In this document: positions 49,497-56,854 of the stretch, in pieces
How positions within the stretch are numbered: position 1 is the first letter of the stretch
How the letters are laid out: every line of letters begins with the position of its first letter
Assembly (NCBI RefSeq): GCF_016862555.1
Contig: NZ_BONE01000054.1
Span: 1 to 56,854 of the forward strand
Reading direction: 5' to 3'
DNA: 56,854 bases
Source: Asanoa siamensis
Lineage (GTDB): Bacteria; Actinomycetota; Actinomycetes; Mycobacteriales; Micromonosporaceae
The notes under the pieces: model-generated
Databases searched by the model: none
Told to the model about the DNA's origin: nothing
The model's input: the letters and a program-made list of their open reading frames with translations, nothing else
Made by a program: the position numbers and the translations under genes

Positions 49497-50708
49497 CACG
49501 GGCTTCGCCGGCCGGACGTCCAGCTCGCGCCACACCGGCCGGACCAGCGGCACCAGCGTCACGAAGAGATAGAGCAGACCCGTGACGATCAAGGCGACGT
49601 GTACGCCCACGGCGCCCGCGACCGCACCGCCCAGCAGGCCGCCGAGCGGGATGCCGGCCCAGCTCACCGCCGTCGCCACCCCCTGCACCCGGGCCATCAT
49701 GTGCGGCGGCACCCGCTCGTAGATGACCGCCCCGAGGATCGGGTTGATCGCGGCGATGCCCACGCCGGCGACGAACGACACCGCGTACAGCAGCCAGATC
49801 TCCTCGGAGAAACCGATCGCGAGGAACCGTGGCGCGCCGCCGACGATGAACCCGAAGGTGAACAACGCCCAGCGCGGGGCTCGCGGCGCGTACGCGGTGA
49901 ACACGATGTTGCCCAGCACCGCACCGATCGCGAACGACCCGTTGGCCAGGCCGAGCACCACCGGCGACCCGACCAGCGTCGCCCAGAGCGGCAGCAGCAC
50001 CGAGCTGTACGCGGCGTCGAACAGGTTCGTCGCGAACAGCATCACCACGATCGCCGCGGCCAGCTTGTTGCCGCGCAGGAAGACCAGACCCGCCCGGAGC
50101 GCCTGCGGGTACGGTTCGGCCGCGCCCGACGGATCGACAACCCGCGGAACCCGCACCAGCAGGAGTACGAGCACCGCGCTGAACCCGAACGAGGCCGCGT
50201 CGAGCAGCAGCACCGTCGGGGCGTCGAGGATCGCGATCAGCGCGCCGCCGATGGGCGCACCGAGCAGTGTGGCCAGCCGGTGCAACCCGTCCTGCAGGCT
50301 CGCCGCCCTGGTCATCTCCATGCCGGACGCCTCGGCGATCCGCGGGAACATGGCCTCCTTGGCCGTGTCACCGAAGCCGCGCAGGGCGCCCGCGATCCCC
50401 ACCAGGACGAGCAGGCCGCCGAACCCGATGTCGTGGTGGAGCAACGGTACAGCCGCGACGGCGAGCGCGCTGCCCGCGTCGGCGACGATGCTGAACCGGC
50501 GCCCGCCGACCCGGTCGATCCACGGCCCGCCGGCGGCCGCGGCCAGCACGTACGGCAGCATCTCGACGAACGCGACCACGCCCGCCTTGGTCGCGGAGTC
50601 GGTGCTGACCAGCACGAACCACGGCAGCGCGAGCGCGCTCATCCGGGTGCCGACCGCCGAGATCGTGTCGGCGGTGAGCAGCGCGACGAGGGCGCGCCGG
50701 TGCCTCAC
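49473..50708 (-). CDS. MFS transporter, multidrug-type
   Basis: A 411-aa, 12-helix major facilitator. It begins VRHRRALVALLTADTISAVG then TRMSALALPWFVLVSTDSAT, the signature of the MFS drug-exporter group with the RxGxRxxxLAxPW pattern; GFGDTAKEAMFPRIAEASGM lies in the central loop and PILGAVIYERVPPHMMARVQ near helix 10. Such transporters usually efflux drugs or metabolites by proton antiport. The GTG start overlaps the ArsR-like regulator stop in GTGA, so the two are coupled and the regulator should respond to the exported compound. Confidence 0.84.
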   Translation of the reverse strand: MRHRRALVALLTADTISAVGTRMSALALPWFVLVSTDSATKAGVVAFVEMLPYVLAAAAGGPWIDRVGGRRFSIVADAGSALAVAAVPLLHHDIGFGGLLVLVGIAGALRGFGDTAKEAMFPRIAEASGMEMTRAASLQDGLHRLATLLGAPIGGALIAILDAPTVLLLDAASFGFSAVLVLLLVRVPRVVDPSGAAEPYPQALRAGLVFLRGNKLAAAIVVMLFATNLFDAAYSSVLLPLWATLVGSPVVLGLANGSFAIGAVLGNIVFTAYAPRAPRWALFTFGFIVGGAPRFLAIGFSEEIWLLYAVSFVAGVGIAAINPILGAVIYERVPPHMMARVQGVATAVSWAGIPLGGLLGGAVAGAVGVHVALIVTGLLYLFVTLVPLVRPVWRELDVRPAKPVSVAQPAA

Positions 50709-51283
50709 CGCTCGGCGTCCGGCGCCGCGGGGAACGGCAGGATCTGCACCTGGAGCACCACGCGTTCGGCGTCGTCGGGGTGCGGGACGTCCTCGTCGTC
50801 GCGCCGGTAGCGCGCGGCGAACGCGAAGATCGCCTCGTTGAGCTCCTGCGCCTCTTCGGCGGTGAGCCGCAGCCGCCAGTCGCTGATCGTGAACGGGTCG
50901 AGCCAGCGCGGCGGCAGCGACACCATCTCGTCGAGGAAACGGGCGACCCGGTCCGCGTACTGCGTGGCGACCGCGCGCAGGTAGCCCTCCGCCTCGGGCG
51001 GCGCCTGCAGGCCCGTGGGAACGTCGAGCCGGGTGGTCCGGTGGGCGGCCTTCCACCAGCGCTCGCGGCCGACGTTGCGTTCCGGGTCGTCGACGACGAA
51101 GCCGTAGTTGGCCAGGATCCGCAGGTGGTAGCTGGTGGCGCCGGTCGACTGGCCGAGCCGCTCCGCCAGCGTGGTGGCCGTCGCCGGGCCGTCTTCGCGC
51201 AGCAGACCGAGGATCCGGACCCGCAGGGGGTGGGCCAGGCCGCGCAGCGTTGTCGCGTCGAGGTTGATTTCGCGCTCCGTCAT
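50705..51283 (-). CDS. ArsR-like winged-helix regulator of the MFS operon
   Basis: A 192-aa DNA-binding protein. LDATTLRGLAHPLRVRILGL starts the ArsR fold, LAERLGQSTGATSYHLRILA is the recognition helix with the typical SyHLr core, then VGRERWWKAAHRTTRLDV gives the wing. The C-terminal half (EGYLRAVATQYADRVARFLD; RLRLTAEEAQELNEAIFAFA) is a helical extension common in actinobacterial PadR/ArsR relatives and may bind ligand. There is no metal-binding cysteine set. ATG at 51283 is used; a 57-codon extension upstream is unlike the family. It sits beside a GCAAAG-N4-CTTTGC operator array and is coupled to the MFS gene. Confidence 0.84.
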   Translation of the reverse strand: MTEREINLDATTLRGLAHPLRVRILGLLREDGPATATTLAERLGQSTGATSYHLRILANYGFVVDDPERNVGRERWWKAAHRTTRLDVPTGLQAPPEAEGYLRAVATQYADRVARFLDEMVSLPPRWLDPFTISDWRLRLTAEEAQELNEAIFAFAARYRRDDEDVPHPDDAERVVLQVQILPFPAAPDAER

Positions 51284-51287
51284 GTAT

Positions 51288-51331
51288 GCAAAGGTATCTT
51301 TGCCAAGGAATCTTTGCAAGGGAGTCTTTGC
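51288..51331. promoter_or_regulatory. Operator array with 14-bp period (GCAAAG/CTTTGC)
   Basis: GCAAAG-GTAT-CTTTGC (51288-51303) is a perfect inverted repeat. TCTTTGC recurs at 51297, 51311 and 51325, exactly 14 bp apart, each preceded by a GC(A/C)AAGG-type left half. The array overlaps the ArsR-like start region and lies 48 bp before the divergent AlkZ-like gene, so it can control both. Confidence 0.75.
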
Positions 51332-51378
51332 ATGGCGACGGCCGGTTCTTGTCGGTGGGTCGTGCGACGATCCCTGCC

Positions 51379-52557
51379 GTGACGCGACGCATCGACGTGA
51401 CCGAGCGGCGGGCCCGCCTGGCGCTCCGCCACCGGCTGGCCGGCCCATCCGCACACGACCCGGTCGAGGTCACCCGCGACCTCGTGGTGCTGCACGCCAC
51501 CGACCCGGCGACCGTCTACCTGTCGGCCGCGGCGCGCCTGCAGGCACCGGTCATCAAGGACATCGAGCACGCGTTGTACGCGGACCGCACGCTGATCCGG
51601 ATGCTCGGCATGCGCCGCACGGTGTTCATCGCCCCGGTCGAGCACGCACCGATCGTGCAGGCGGCCTGCACCGACGCGATCGCGGTCGTGCAGCGCAAGC
51701 TGCTGCTCAAGCACCTGACCGAGGCGGGCCACGACGTCGGCGACGACTGGCTACGTGACGTCGAGCGGAGCACGCTGGCCGCGCTGGTGGCCCGGGGCTC
51801 GGCCACCGCCGCGCAACTGTCGGCCGACGAGCCGCGGCTGCGCACGCTGTTGACCATCGACACCGACAAGAGCTACGGCGCGACGCCGGCGATCACGTCG
51901 CGGGTGCTCAACCTGCTGTCGATGCAGGGCCTCATCGTCCGGGGACGGCCGCGGGGGTCATGGCTGTCCACACAGTACGCGTGGGCGCCGGCCGCCGACT
52001 GGGTCCCGGGCGGGCTGCACCTGCACGACGCGGCGACCGCGCGAGCGAAGCTGGCGCGGCTCTGGCTGGCGCGCTTCGGCCCTGGCACGGCCGCCGATCT
52101 GAAGTGGTGGGCGGGCTGGACGGGCGCCCAGGTCAAGGCGGCGCTGGCCGCGCTGGACGTGGAGACGGTCGACCTCGACGGCGGCGAGACCGGTTACGTG
52201 CTCGCGTCCGATGTGGAGCCGGTCGCGTCGCCCGAGCCGTGGGTGGCGCTCCTACCGTCCCTCGACCCGACCATCATGGGTTGGGTCGGCCGCGGGTGGT
52301 ATCTGGGTCCGCACGCGCCGGCCCTGTTCGACCGGTCGGGCAACCCGGGGCCGACGGTCTGGGTCGACGGGCGGGTGGTGGGCGGCTGGAGCCAGCACCC
52401 GGACGGGCGGGTGGTTCACCGCCTACTAGAGGAGGTGCCCGCGGGCACGTCGAAGCGGATCGCCGCGGCGGCGGACGAACTGGCCGACTGGCTGGGCGAC
52501 GTCCGCGTCAAGCCGAAGTTCCGCACGCCGCTGGAGAAGGAGCTGTCCGGCTCGTAG
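51379..52557 (+). CDS. HTH_42/AlkZ-YcaQ-type winged-helix DNA glycosylase-like protein
   Basis: A 392-aa protein of the winged-helix family that includes AlkZ and YcaQ glycosylases, which remove bulky or crosslinked alkylated bases. LALRHRLAGPSA, VVLHATDPATVYLSAAARL and the RTLIRMLGMRRTVFIAPVE segment match the N-terminal winged helices and the catalytic loop. The catalytic pair is normally QxQ or QxD in a similar loop; here it reads LHATDP, so activity is uncertain. FGPGTAADLKWWAGWTGAQV and LLPSLDPTIMGWVGRGWYLG are C-terminal signatures. GTG at 51379. It shares the operator array with the ArsR-like/MFS pair, possibly a self-resistance or stress module. Confidence 0.8.
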   Translation: MTRRIDVTERRARLALRHRLAGPSAHDPVEVTRDLVVLHATDPATVYLSAAARLQAPVIKDIEHALYADRTLIRMLGMRRTVFIAPVEHAPIVQAACTDAIAVVQRKLLLKHLTEAGHDVGDDWLRDVERSTLAALVARGSATAAQLSADEPRLRTLLTIDTDKSYGATPAITSRVLNLLSMQGLIVRGRPRGSWLSTQYAWAPAADWVPGGLHLHDAATARAKLARLWLARFGPGTAADLKWWAGWTGAQVKAALAALDVETVDLDGGETGYVLASDVEPVASPEPWVALLPSLDPTIMGWVGRGWYLGPHAPALFDRSGNPGPTVWVDGRVVGGWSQHPDGRVVHRLLEEVPAGTSKRIAAAADELADWLGDVRVKPKFRTPLEKELSGS

Positions 52558-52589
52558 CCCTTTCGCCGGGCGGCGGTGGGGGTTCGCCG

Positions 52590-53582
52590 TCAGGGCGTGC
52601 GGCGGGCGCGGGCCGCCCAGATCGCGTAGGCCGGGTCGCGGTCCAGGTTGTGGCGGTCGCGGTCGTAGCGGCGTGTCGTGCGGGGGTCCGCGTGGCCCAT
52701 CGCGTCCTGGACGTCCTCCAACGCCACGCCTTCCGCGCGGGCGGTGGTGGCGAACGCGTGGCGCAGCGAGTGCGGCGACAGCTTGTCAGCGGCGGGGATG
52801 CCGGCGTCGCGGGCGACCTTGCGTACCAGGCGGAAGAGCGCGTGCCGGTCGAGCCGTCCGCCGGACGCGGTGGCCAGCAGCGGCCCGGTCAGCTCGGCGA
52901 CCGTGACACCCTCGGCGGCGGCGCGCTCGGTCAGGTAGGTGTCGACGGCGGCGGCCGTGCCGGGCGTCAAGGCCCGACGGCGGTGCTTGCCGCCCTTTCC
53001 GGTGAACCGGATGCTGCGGTGACCGCGCTCCTCCCCCAGGTCGGTGACGTCCAGCGAGACCAGCTCACCGACCCGCAGGCCGAGGTCGGCGAGCAGGGCG
53101 AGGGCGGCCCGGGTCCGGGCGGCGGTCGGGCCGGTCGCGGCGGCGGCCGCGCGCAGCAGCGCGTCGACCTCCTCCGGGAGCAGGCCGATGGTGGCCGAGT
53201 GGTCGCGGTCGAGCCGGGGGCGGTCGGCGCCGGCGACCGGGTTGCCGTCGAGGGCCTGCAGTTTGACGAGGAAGTCGTACCAGCTCGACAGCGCCGACAT
53301 CTTGCGCGCGACCGTGGTGGGGGCGGCGGTCTCCTCGACCTCGCGGGCGTAGGCGTTGACGTCCAGGAACGTCGCCGCGAGGGGGTCGAGGTCGCGGGCG
53401 CCGCACCAGGTCAGCCAACTCCCGACGTCACGGCGGTAGGCGGCCCGGGTGTGGGGCGAGAGGCGCCGGTTGGCGAGCCACGCGTCGGTGAACTCGCCCG
53501 CACCGGATGCGGCCACCACGGGCACGCGGTGCGGGTCACGCGGCGCCGGCACGCCGCGGCTGGCCGGCACGAGCGAGGTCAC
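52590..53582 (-). CDS. Tyrosine recombinase (XerC/D-like)
   Basis: A 330-aa integrase. The SAM-like N domain (LANRRLSPHTRAAYRRDVGS) binds DNA. The catalytic core has LGLRVGELVSLDVTDL (Arg I), FTGKGGKHRRRALT (Lys), LSPHSLRHAFATTARAEGVA (HxxR), DAMGHADPRTTRRYDRD (His/Arg and the Tyr nucleophile); all five residues are present. The length is near XerC/D (about 300 aa). No phage or conjugative gene, tRNA or attachment repeat lies nearby, so it may be a host Xer-type or orphan recombinase rather than an integrase of an element. It is followed by an AraC gene on the same strand upstream. Confidence 0.88.
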   Translation of the reverse strand: MTSLVPASRGVPAPRDPHRVPVVAASGAGEFTDAWLANRRLSPHTRAAYRRDVGSWLTWCGARDLDPLAATFLDVNAYAREVEETAAPTTVARKMSALSSWYDFLVKLQALDGNPVAGADRPRLDRDHSATIGLLPEEVDALLRAAAAATGPTAARTRAALALLADLGLRVGELVSLDVTDLGEERGHRSIRFTGKGGKHRRRALTPGTAAAVDTYLTERAAAEGVTVAELTGPLLATASGGRLDRHALFRLVRKVARDAGIPAADKLSPHSLRHAFATTARAEGVALEDVQDAMGHADPRTTRRYDRDRHNLDRDPAYAIWAARARRTP

Positions 53583-53591
53583 GCGCAGACG

Positions 53592-54413
53592 CTAGCCAGC
53601 ACGGTCGGGCGCGGCCGGGCGGCGCGCCGCACTCCGCGCGAACTTCGCCGGTGTGGTGCCGAGGTAGCGACGGAACGTGCGGGTCAGGTGGGCCTGGTCG
53701 TAGAAGCCGGCGGCGGCCGCGACCTGCGCCGGTGGCTGGCCGGCGAGCAGCAGCGCGCGGGCCCGGTCGACCCGCCGGCCGACGAGATAGGCGTGCGGCG
53801 GCAGGCCGAACGACGCCGTGAACGCGCGGACGAGGTGGGTGGGGTGCGCGCCACCGAGCCGCGCGGCCGCGGTCTCGAGCGTGATGCCGGTGTCGACGTG
53901 GGCGTCGAGCAGGTCGCGCAGGTCCCGGGCGAGCCGGCGCGGCTCCGGCTCGCGGTGGGCCGGCGCGCCGAGATGACCACGGAGCCGGTCCACGACGAGG
54001 GCGAGGCGGCTCTCGGCCTGCAGTTCCTCGCCCGGTCCGTCGAGCACGCGGTGCAGTTCGGTGACCCGGCGGCGCAGCAGCGGATCGGCCAGGGCCGGGT
54101 GGTCCACGGCGGCGCCCGTCAGGTCGCGACCGACCACGTCGGCGTCGAGGTAGACGACGCGCTTGACGAAGCCGCCCGGTGTCGCGGCCCGCCCGTCGTG
54201 CGGCACGTCCGGCGGCAGCAGGGTGACCTGGTCGGCGACCGCGCCGTGGCCATGCCGGTCCAGGTCGTAGCGGATCGCGCCGTCGTCGACCACCAGCAGC
54301 GTCCACGCGTCGTGGGTGTGCGGCGGGTAGGCGTGCGTGACGAACCGGGCGTGCAGCACCTCGGCGATCCCCGGCACCGCGGGCCGCCAGGCCCGCAGTC
54401 GCTGACCGTCCAT
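53592..54413 (-). CDS. AraC-family transcriptional regulator
   Basis: A 273-aa AraC-type protein. The N-terminal cupin-like half (HAYPPHTHDAWTLLVVDDGA; VTLLPPDVPHDGRAAT) resembles ligand-binding AraC domains of the PPHTH type. The C-terminal double HTH is ITLETAAARLGGAHPTHLVR, AFTASFGLPPHAYLVGRRVD and QVAAAAGFYDQAHLTRTFRR, ending YLGTTPAKFARS. ATG at 54413 follows sequence without family features upstream. It lies 50 bp from the divergent DUF2000 gene, which is its likely target. Confidence 0.85.
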   Translation of the reverse strand: MDGQRLRAWRPAVPGIAEVLHARFVTHAYPPHTHDAWTLLVVDDGAIRYDLDRHGHGAVADQVTLLPPDVPHDGRAATPGGFVKRVVYLDADVVGRDLTGAAVDHPALADPLLRRRVTELHRVLDGPGEELQAESRLALVVDRLRGHLGAPAHREPEPRRLARDLRDLLDAHVDTGITLETAAARLGGAHPTHLVRAFTASFGLPPHAYLVGRRVDRARALLLAGQPPAQVAAAAGFYDQAHLTRTFRRYLGTTPAKFARSAARRPAAPDRAG

Positions 54414-54463
54414 GTCAGGAACGTACAAGACCGGCGGGCTCGCGCGCCGGCACGCTGGAGGTC

Positions 54464-54874
54464 ATGAGGTTCGACACCAAGATCGCTGTGCTGCTCCGCG
54501 ACGACCTGGCCACGTGGCAACGGCTGAACGTGACCGCGTTCCTGGTCAGCGGCATCGCCGGCACGCGCCCGGAGACGATCGGCCAGCCGTACGCGGACGC
54601 CGACGGCACCCCGTACCTGCCGATGTTCCGCCAGCCGGTGATGGTCTTCACCGGCGACGCGGCGCTGCTCACCGCGGCACGGGAGCGGGCACTGCGCCGC
54701 GGCCTGACACCGGCGGTGTTCACCGCGGACCTGTTCGCGACGGGCAACGACGCCGACAACCGCGCCGCGGTGGCGGCGGTCCACGCGGACAAGCTGGACC
54801 TGGTCGGCATCGCTGTCCACGGGGCGCGCGGTGACGTCGACAAGGCCTTCAAGGGCGCGGCCCTACACCCGTGA
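54464..54874 (+). CDS. DUF2000-family protein
   Basis: A 136-aa protein of the DUF2000 family (RFDTKIAVLLRDDLATWQRL; NVTAFLVSGIAG; YLPMFRQPVMVFTGDAA; LVGIAVHGARGDVDKAFKGA). The fold is a small alpha/beta domain of unknown activity often found next to AraC/LysR regulators in actinobacteria. The AraC gene is divergent, 50 bp away. Its last 50 bases, including the stop codon, are duplicated downstream in an 82-bp tandem repeat, in which the AAG codon of the second copy has become TAG. Confidence 0.82.
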   Translation: MRFDTKIAVLLRDDLATWQRLNVTAFLVSGIAGTRPETIGQPYADADGTPYLPMFRQPVMVFTGDAALLTAARERALRRGLTPAVFTADLFATGNDADNRAAVAAVHADKLDLVGIAVHGARGDVDKAFKGAALHP

Positions 54875-54984
54875 CCGGGCGCTGGCCGGCGGCGCGGGCG
54901 GCGGGCCGCGCGGTGACGTCGACTAGGCCTTCAAGGGCGCGGCCCTGCACCCGTGACCGGCCGCTGGCCGGCGGCGCCGGCGGC
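54821..54984 (+). repeat. 82-bp tandem duplication of the DUF2000 3' end
   Basis: Copy one (54821-54902) covers the last codons GDVDKAFKGAALHP and stop; copy two (54903-54984) repeats them as GDVD-stop-AFKGAALHP. The copies share CCTTCAAGGGCGCGGCCCT and CACCCGTGACCG and differ at a handful of sites. It is a recent duplication by slippage or unequal recombination. Confidence 0.85.
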
Positions 54985-55256
54985 GGGCCCGCGTGCGCGC
55001 CAGGCCGCCGCCAGAGCCGGCCGCGCGGGCCGTACCGGGCGGCGGGGCCGACAGCGCGCGTGCCCGGTCTGCGGCCGCGATGCCGCAGCCGACGTGCGCG
55101 CCGTGCTGCCCAACCTGCGGGAGGGTCCCACCACGTAGCTGCGGCGGGTGATCGTCCGGCGCAAGCGGGCGGTGCGTAACGCCGGGCGGGCGGTCCGCGG
55201 CGGTGCCGGGCGGGCGGTCCCGGGCGGGCGGTCGCGGCGGCCCCGGCCGGACCGCG
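54985..55256 (+). other. 272-bp gap without a clear gene
   Basis: This gap follows the tandem duplication. A short plus-strand frame carries CPVCGRDAAADVRAVLPNL, a CxxC start like a zinc ribbon, but it is embedded in low-complexity Arg-rich sequence and lacks a second CxxC. Three CCGGGCGGGCGGTC-type words lie around 55180-55240. I see no reliable gene. Confidence 0.4.
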
Positions 55257-55835
55257 TCAACTCCCGGTGTCCGCGCGCTTGGGGCGGGCGCGGACGTGCA
55301 TGCGTTCGCCCTGGGGGCCGAAGAGGCTGAGTACCTCGGCCGGCTCCTCGTAGGGGTTCGTGATCGCGTGCGGCGTCCGTGTGTCGAACTCAGCGGCCTC
55401 GCCGTCGCGCAGCGTCAGGTCGTGTTCGCCGAGTTGCAGGCGCACGCGGCCGGCGAGGACGTAGAACCACTCGTACCCCTCGTGGGTCTGCAGCTCGTAG
55501 CCGAACGACGGATATCTCGGCGGGATGATCTGCTTGAACGCCTGCAGCCCGCCCGGGCGGCGGCTGAGTGGCAGGAAGACGACCTCGCCGCGGCGGATCG
55601 GGCGGCCGTGCACGCGGGGGTCGCCGGTCTCCGGCGCGCCGACCAGCTCGTCGAGGGCCACCTGGTGTGCGCGGGCCAGCGGCAGCAGCAGCTCCAGCGT
55701 CGGCTTGCGGCGGCCAGCCTCCAGGCGGGACAGGGTGCTGATCGAGATGCCGGTCGTCTCGGACAGGTCGGCCAGCGTGATGCGGCGCTGCTTCCGCAAC
55801 GCCCGTAGCCGTTCGCCCACTTCGCGCGCTTCCAT
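55257..55835 (-). CDS. XRE-cupin transcriptional regulator
   Basis: A 192-aa protein with an N-terminal XRE helix-turn-helix (LRALRKQRRITLADLSETTG; ISISTLSRLEAGRRKPTLEL) and a C-terminal cupin (SFGYELQTHEGYEWFYVLAG; RVRLQLGEHDLTLRDGEAAE; FDTRTPHAITNPYEEPAEVL) whose HxnH-like residues could bind metal or a small ligand. This architecture is common for repressors of detoxification or amine/amino-acid genes. It is divergent from the flavoprotein gene, with a TTGCC operator between them, so it probably controls both. Confidence 0.87.
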   Translation of the reverse strand: MEAREVGERLRALRKQRRITLADLSETTGISISTLSRLEAGRRKPTLELLLPLARAHQVALDELVGAPETGDPRVHGRPIRRGEVVFLPLSRRPGGLQAFKQIIPPRYPSFGYELQTHEGYEWFYVLAGRVRLQLGEHDLTLRDGEAAEFDTRTPHAITNPYEEPAEVLSLFGPQGERMHVRARPKRADTGS

Positions 55836-55845
55836 GCCACCGAAT

Positions 55846-55871
55846 TTGCCACAACGGCAACGAAACTTGCC
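55846..55871. promoter_or_regulatory. TTGCC operator sites between the XRE and flavoprotein genes
   Basis: TTGCC-ACAAC-GGCAA is a perfect inverted repeat (55846-55860), and TTGCC recurs at 55867, 21 bp (two helical turns) after the first. It overlaps the XRE start region and lies 33 bp before the flavoprotein ATG, so it is the best candidate for the XRE-cupin binding site. Confidence 0.6.
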
Positions 55872-55903
55872 ACTGTCCCGGGCCGCGAGGGAACGTGGAC
55901 CGC

Positions 55904-56827
55904 ATGGAAACGTATGACGTCATCGTGGTCGGTGGCGGGCCCGCGGGGCTCGCCGGCGCGCTCACCCTGGCCCGCGCGCGGCGGTCGGTGCTGGTCGTCG
56001 ACAACGGCACGCCCCGCAACGCCGCCGCCGGGCATGTGCACAACTTTCTCACCCGTGACGGCACGCCGCCCGCGGAACTGCTCGAACTCGGCCGCACGGA
56101 GGTTGCGGGCTATGGCGCCAGGTTCGTGACGGGTACGGCGACCGCGGCCAAGCCGGCGGACGACGGCTTCACGGTCACGCTCGACGACGGCCGGGAGTAC
56201 GGTGCGCGGCGGCTCCTGATCACTACCGGCCTGGCCGACCACCTCCCCGACATCCCGGGCATCGCGGGCAGGCTCGGCAGCGACGTGCTGCACTGCCCGT
56301 ACTGCCATGGTTGGGAGGTAAGCGACCAGGCGATCGGGATCATCGCCACCACACCGGGCATCACCCACGCGGGCCTGCTGTGGCGGCAGTGGAGCGCCGA
56401 CGTCACCATCGTCCTCAACGGACAGCCGGCCCCGTCCGAGCAGGAGGCGAAGCTGTTGGCCGCCCGCGGCGTGACGGTCGTCGACGACCGGGCCACCAGG
56501 CTCGACCCTGACCGCACCCTCCACCTGGCCGGCGGCGACACCCTGACCCGCGACGTCTGGGTGACCCCGACCCGCATGGTGGCCCGCTCCGCGCTCCTGA
56601 CCGACCTTGGCGTCGAAACGGAGCCGGTCAAAATGGGCGAGGTGGAGGTCGGGGTAGGCGTCAAGGCCGACGCGAACGGCGCCACGTCGGTACCAGGGGT
56701 CTGGGTGGCCGGCAACGTCACGGACCTCCGCGCCCAGGTGATCGTCAGCGCGGCCGCCGGCCTCAACGCGGGCGCGATGATCAACGCCGACCTGGTCATG
56801 GCGGACGCCCACCGCGCCGCCGGCTGA
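55904..56827 (+). CDS. Thioredoxin-reductase-like FAD/NAD(P) oxidoreductase
   Basis: A 307-aa flavoprotein. TYDVIVVGGGPAGLAGALTL is the FAD-binding GxGxxG, followed by RSVLVVDNGTPRNAAAGHVH; LLITTGLADHLPDIPGI is the second conserved strand, VLHCPYCHGWEVSDQAIGII the redox CxxC and NAD site, and VPGVWVAGNVTDLRAQVIVS the C-terminal GxxGD equivalent. The CPYCHGWE motif groups it with thioredoxin-reductase-like proteins found near cupin-XRE regulators. ATG at 55904 or GTG at 55895. Its exact partner (a thioredoxin, mycoredoxin or a dithiol metabolite) is unknown. Confidence 0.88.
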   Translation: METYDVIVVGGGPAGLAGALTLARARRSVLVVDNGTPRNAAAGHVHNFLTRDGTPPAELLELGRTEVAGYGARFVTGTATAAKPADDGFTVTLDDGREYGARRLLITTGLADHLPDIPGIAGRLGSDVLHCPYCHGWEVSDQAIGIIATTPGITHAGLLWRQWSADVTIVLNGQPAPSEQEAKLLAARGVTVVDDRATRLDPDRTLHLAGGDTLTRDVWVTPTRMVARSALLTDLGVETEPVKMGEVEVGVGVKADANGATSVPGVWVAGNVTDLRAQVIVSAAAGLNAGAMINADLVMADAHRAAG

Positions 56828-56854
56828 GCCACCACACGGACGCACCCCGGCTAG

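Noticed and set aside
52590-53582. Integrase marking a mobile element or prophage
   Set aside because: No phage, plasmid, transposase, tRNA or direct attachment repeats lie around it, and neighbouring genes look chromosomal. Kept as an orphan recombinase.
54953-55138. Small zinc-ribbon gene after the tandem duplication
   Set aside because: There is only one CxxC, in low-complexity Arg-rich sequence that begins inside the duplicated repeat; not enough to call a gene.

Overview
The window is a 56.9-kb piece of very GC-rich actinobacterial chromosome. Strong third-position GC, frequent GTG starts, 4-nt ATGA/GTGA gene overlaps, LAL-type regulators, paired dynamin-like GTPases and a very large YD-repeat protein fit a filamentous actinomycete, most likely a Micromonosporaceae member. 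That family call is inference from gene content; there is no rRNA or other marker. I saw no tRNA, rRNA, CRISPR array, complete insertion sequence or prophage.

Layout. 0-3.4 kb: a C-terminally short CoaD-like gene, an SDR/MerR pair and an arginase-family gene. 3.5-5.5 kb: an ECF sigma factor fused through a membrane segment to a GH128-like glycosidase. 5.4-10.4 kb: a siderophore operon with two IucA/IucC synthetases, a PLP decarboxylase and an unknown protein, behind an iron box. 10.4-13.2 kb: a tiny membrane protein, a phosphodiesterase, a DHFR-like/AraC pair and a broken gene. 13.3-20.9 kb: a secreted RHS/YD-repeat toxin with Hint and DddA-like (SCP1.201) deaminase domains, facing a SUKH-like possible immunity gene across a palindromic spacer. 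21-24 kb: patatin, split-barrel and acyltransferase genes, then 115-bp tandem repeats. 24.8-32.5 kb: a LAL regulator plus a small HTH protein, divergent from a coupled operon of leader ORF, two dynamin-like GTPases and an acidic protein, recalling mycobacterial iniR/iniBAC. 32.7-39.4 kb: an AidB-like dehydrogenase, then an ECF sigma/zinc-finger membrane protein/ABC exporter operon. 39.4-44 kb: thymidine kinase, UMF1-type MFS, GDPD and a membrane-anchored Hsp70-like protein. 44.5-48.5 kb: a second ABC exporter and ECF/zinc-finger pair, paralogous in plan to the first. 48.6-56.8 kb: Hsp20 with MerR, an ArsR-like/MFS pair behind a repeated operator, an AlkZ/YcaQ-type protein, a tyrosine recombinase, AraC/DUF2000, and a cupin-XRE regulator divergent from a thioredoxin-reductase-like flavoprotein.

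Common themes are envelope sensing and defence: membrane-tethered sigma and anti-sigma proteins, membrane-remodelling GTPases, an anchored chaperone and an antibacterial toxin. Several gaps carry degenerate tandem repeats, and two loci show short-repeat-mediated rearrangement (12.9 and 54.9 kb). All functions are read from motifs by eye; no database search was run.
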